DNA of 64,000 nt from CAUYUA01 sp963575675 (GTDB taxonomy: Bacteria > Pseudomonadota > Alphaproteobacteria > Azospirillales > Azospirillaceae): NCBI GenBank assembly GCA_963575675.1, contig CAUYUA010000272.1, positions 1-64,000 of the forward strand. Reading direction: 5' to 3'. A program made the position numbers and the translations under genes. The first letter of the stretch is position 1, and the number at the start of each line of letters is the position of its first letter. The notes beneath the pieces were generated by a model, which searched no databases, was not told where the DNA came from, and saw only the letters and a list, made by a program, of their open reading frames with translations. Positions 63,433 through 64,000 of this stretch are shown here, one piece after another.

Positions 63433-63975
63433 ATGTCTCACTATCGTATCGGCATGTATCCGGGCACCTTCGATCCGATCACCAATGGTCATACGGATAT
63501 TATTCAACGCGCCACTCGATTGGTCGATCATCTCATCGTTGGGGTGGCGGTCAACATCGGCAAAGGGCCGTTGTTTTCTCCGGAAGAGCGCGTTCAAATG
63601 GTGTCTGACGAAATCTCTCTTATGCCGACCAACGGCGTAAAAGTCGAGGTTCGTTCTTTCGACATTTTACTGATGCACTTTGCGATGGAGATGAACGCTT
63701 CGATCATCATTCGCGGGCTGCGCGCCGTGTCGGATTTCGAGTATGAATTCCAAATGGCCGGCATGAACGCTCGGATGAATCCGCGCATTGAGACCACGTT
63801 TCTTATGGCCTCCGATCGTTACCAGTTTATTTCTTCGCGGTTTGTGAAAGAAATAGGACGTTTGGGCGGAGACATCAGTCATTTTGTCTCGCCGCGCGTG
63901 GTTGAGCATCTGCGTCAACGGTTTGCGGATGAAGTCAGCCAGGACGGCAAAGCCAAGCACGTTCAAACCCGTTAA
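63433..63975 (+). CDS. coaD: Phosphopantetheine adenylyltransferase
   Basis: Catalyses the fourth step of coenzyme A synthesis, joining ATP and 4'-phosphopantetheine. The 180-residue protein has the nucleotidyltransferase motif YPGTFDPITNGHTDII at residues 8-24 (HxGH form as NGHTD) and the closing ISSRFVKEIGRLGGDIS near 133. GLRAVSDFEYEFQMA near 88 is the family's substrate loop. GAAGGAG lies 5 bp before the ATG. A C-terminal tail of about 15 residues is longer than in E. coli. It probably shares a transcript with gyrA, a neighbourhood common in alphaproteobacteria. Confidence 0.94.
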   Translation: MSHYRIGMYPGTFDPITNGHTDIIQRATRLVDHLIVGVAVNIGKGPLFSPEERVQMVSDEISLMPTNGVKVEVRSFDILLMHFAMEMNASIIIRGLRAVSDFEYEFQMAGMNARMNPRIETTFLMASDRYQFISSRFVKEIGRLGGDISHFVSPRVVEHLRQRFADEVSQDGKAKHVQTR

Positions 63976-63983
63976 GCATTCAA

Positions 63984-64000
63984 AAAGCCCGCCAAAGGCC
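63984..64000. repeat. Possible start of another TA-MITE core
   Basis: The window ends in AAAAAGCCCGCCAAAGGCC, which matches the CCGCCAAAGGCCGGG part of the TA-MITE core. It could equally be the left half of a coaD terminator hairpin. Confidence 0.35.

Overview
This looks like a chromosomal segment of an alphaproteobacterium, probably related to the Rhodospirillales. Pointers are a GTP-type PEP carboxykinase, a DUF2336 protein, a FixL/FixJ-type pair, a homospermidine synthase, an NADP isocitrate dehydrogenase of the dimeric type, and alphaproteobacterial-looking GyrA, GyrB and PheA. No 16S gene is present, so the assignment is inference. I recognised no tRNA, rRNA, CRISPR array, prophage or replication origin.

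Layout. 1-8 kb: pckG, a small pentapeptide-repeat protein, a GT4 glycosyltransferase, a methyltransferase, and a GNAT plus methylmalonyl-CoA decarboxylase-like pair. 8-16 kb: recF, a two-domain PPK2 (polyphosphate:AMP phosphotransferase), hemY and gyrB. 16-23 kb is the most accessory part: a chemoreceptor, an intact-looking IS630-family element, a probable 6S RNA, an AAA ATPase/RloB (AbiL-like) defence pair of low GC, and the 5' fragment of a group IIC intron sitting directly behind a rho-independent terminator. 23-30 kb: pheA, kdsB, mlaF-mlaD without mlaE, a DUF2336 gene, a TerC-family membrane protein and an RNase D. 30-41 kb: a TPR glycosyltransferase, a lytic transglycosylase, a SiaB/SiaC/histidine-kinase module, two membrane/coiled-coil proteins of unknown function and a MASE1-PAS kinase with its FixJ-like regulator. 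41-49 kb: 5-oxoprolinase/hydantoinase, an ATPase with a broken nuclease-like partner, icd, and a trypsin-fold protein that has lost its catalytic serine. 49-64 kb: homospermidine synthase, an Hpt protein, an OmpR-type regulator frameshifted at a run of ten G, a second pentapeptide protein, a Tat-exported carbonic-anhydrase-like protein, recR, a response-regulator/PAS/kinase hybrid, a GT2 glycosyltransferase, gyrA and coaD.

The most striking feature is not a gene. Two families of repeats fill almost every intergenic gap. One (called FB here, at least 17 copies) is a fold-back palindrome with GGGTCCAGGGACTGTGTTCC-like ends flanked by A/T runs. It ranges from 47 bp bare terminator-like hairpins to 440 bp elements with nested arms and unrelated cores. 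It sits at most convergent gene ends and probably works as a bidirectional terminator. The other (called TA-MITE here, about 184 bp, TATACTCCG...CGGAGTATA ends) behaves like a non-autonomous IS630/Tc1-type element. Three well-preserved copies and several decayed ones are present; two copies lie back to back sharing a TATA, and one is nested in an FB element. The window is also rich in short (12-24 bp) tandem duplications, several of them in frame inside genes.

Term use: coordinates of repeats are to within a few bases, and start codons were re-chosen where an upstream extension ran into repeat DNA or lacked a ribosome site.
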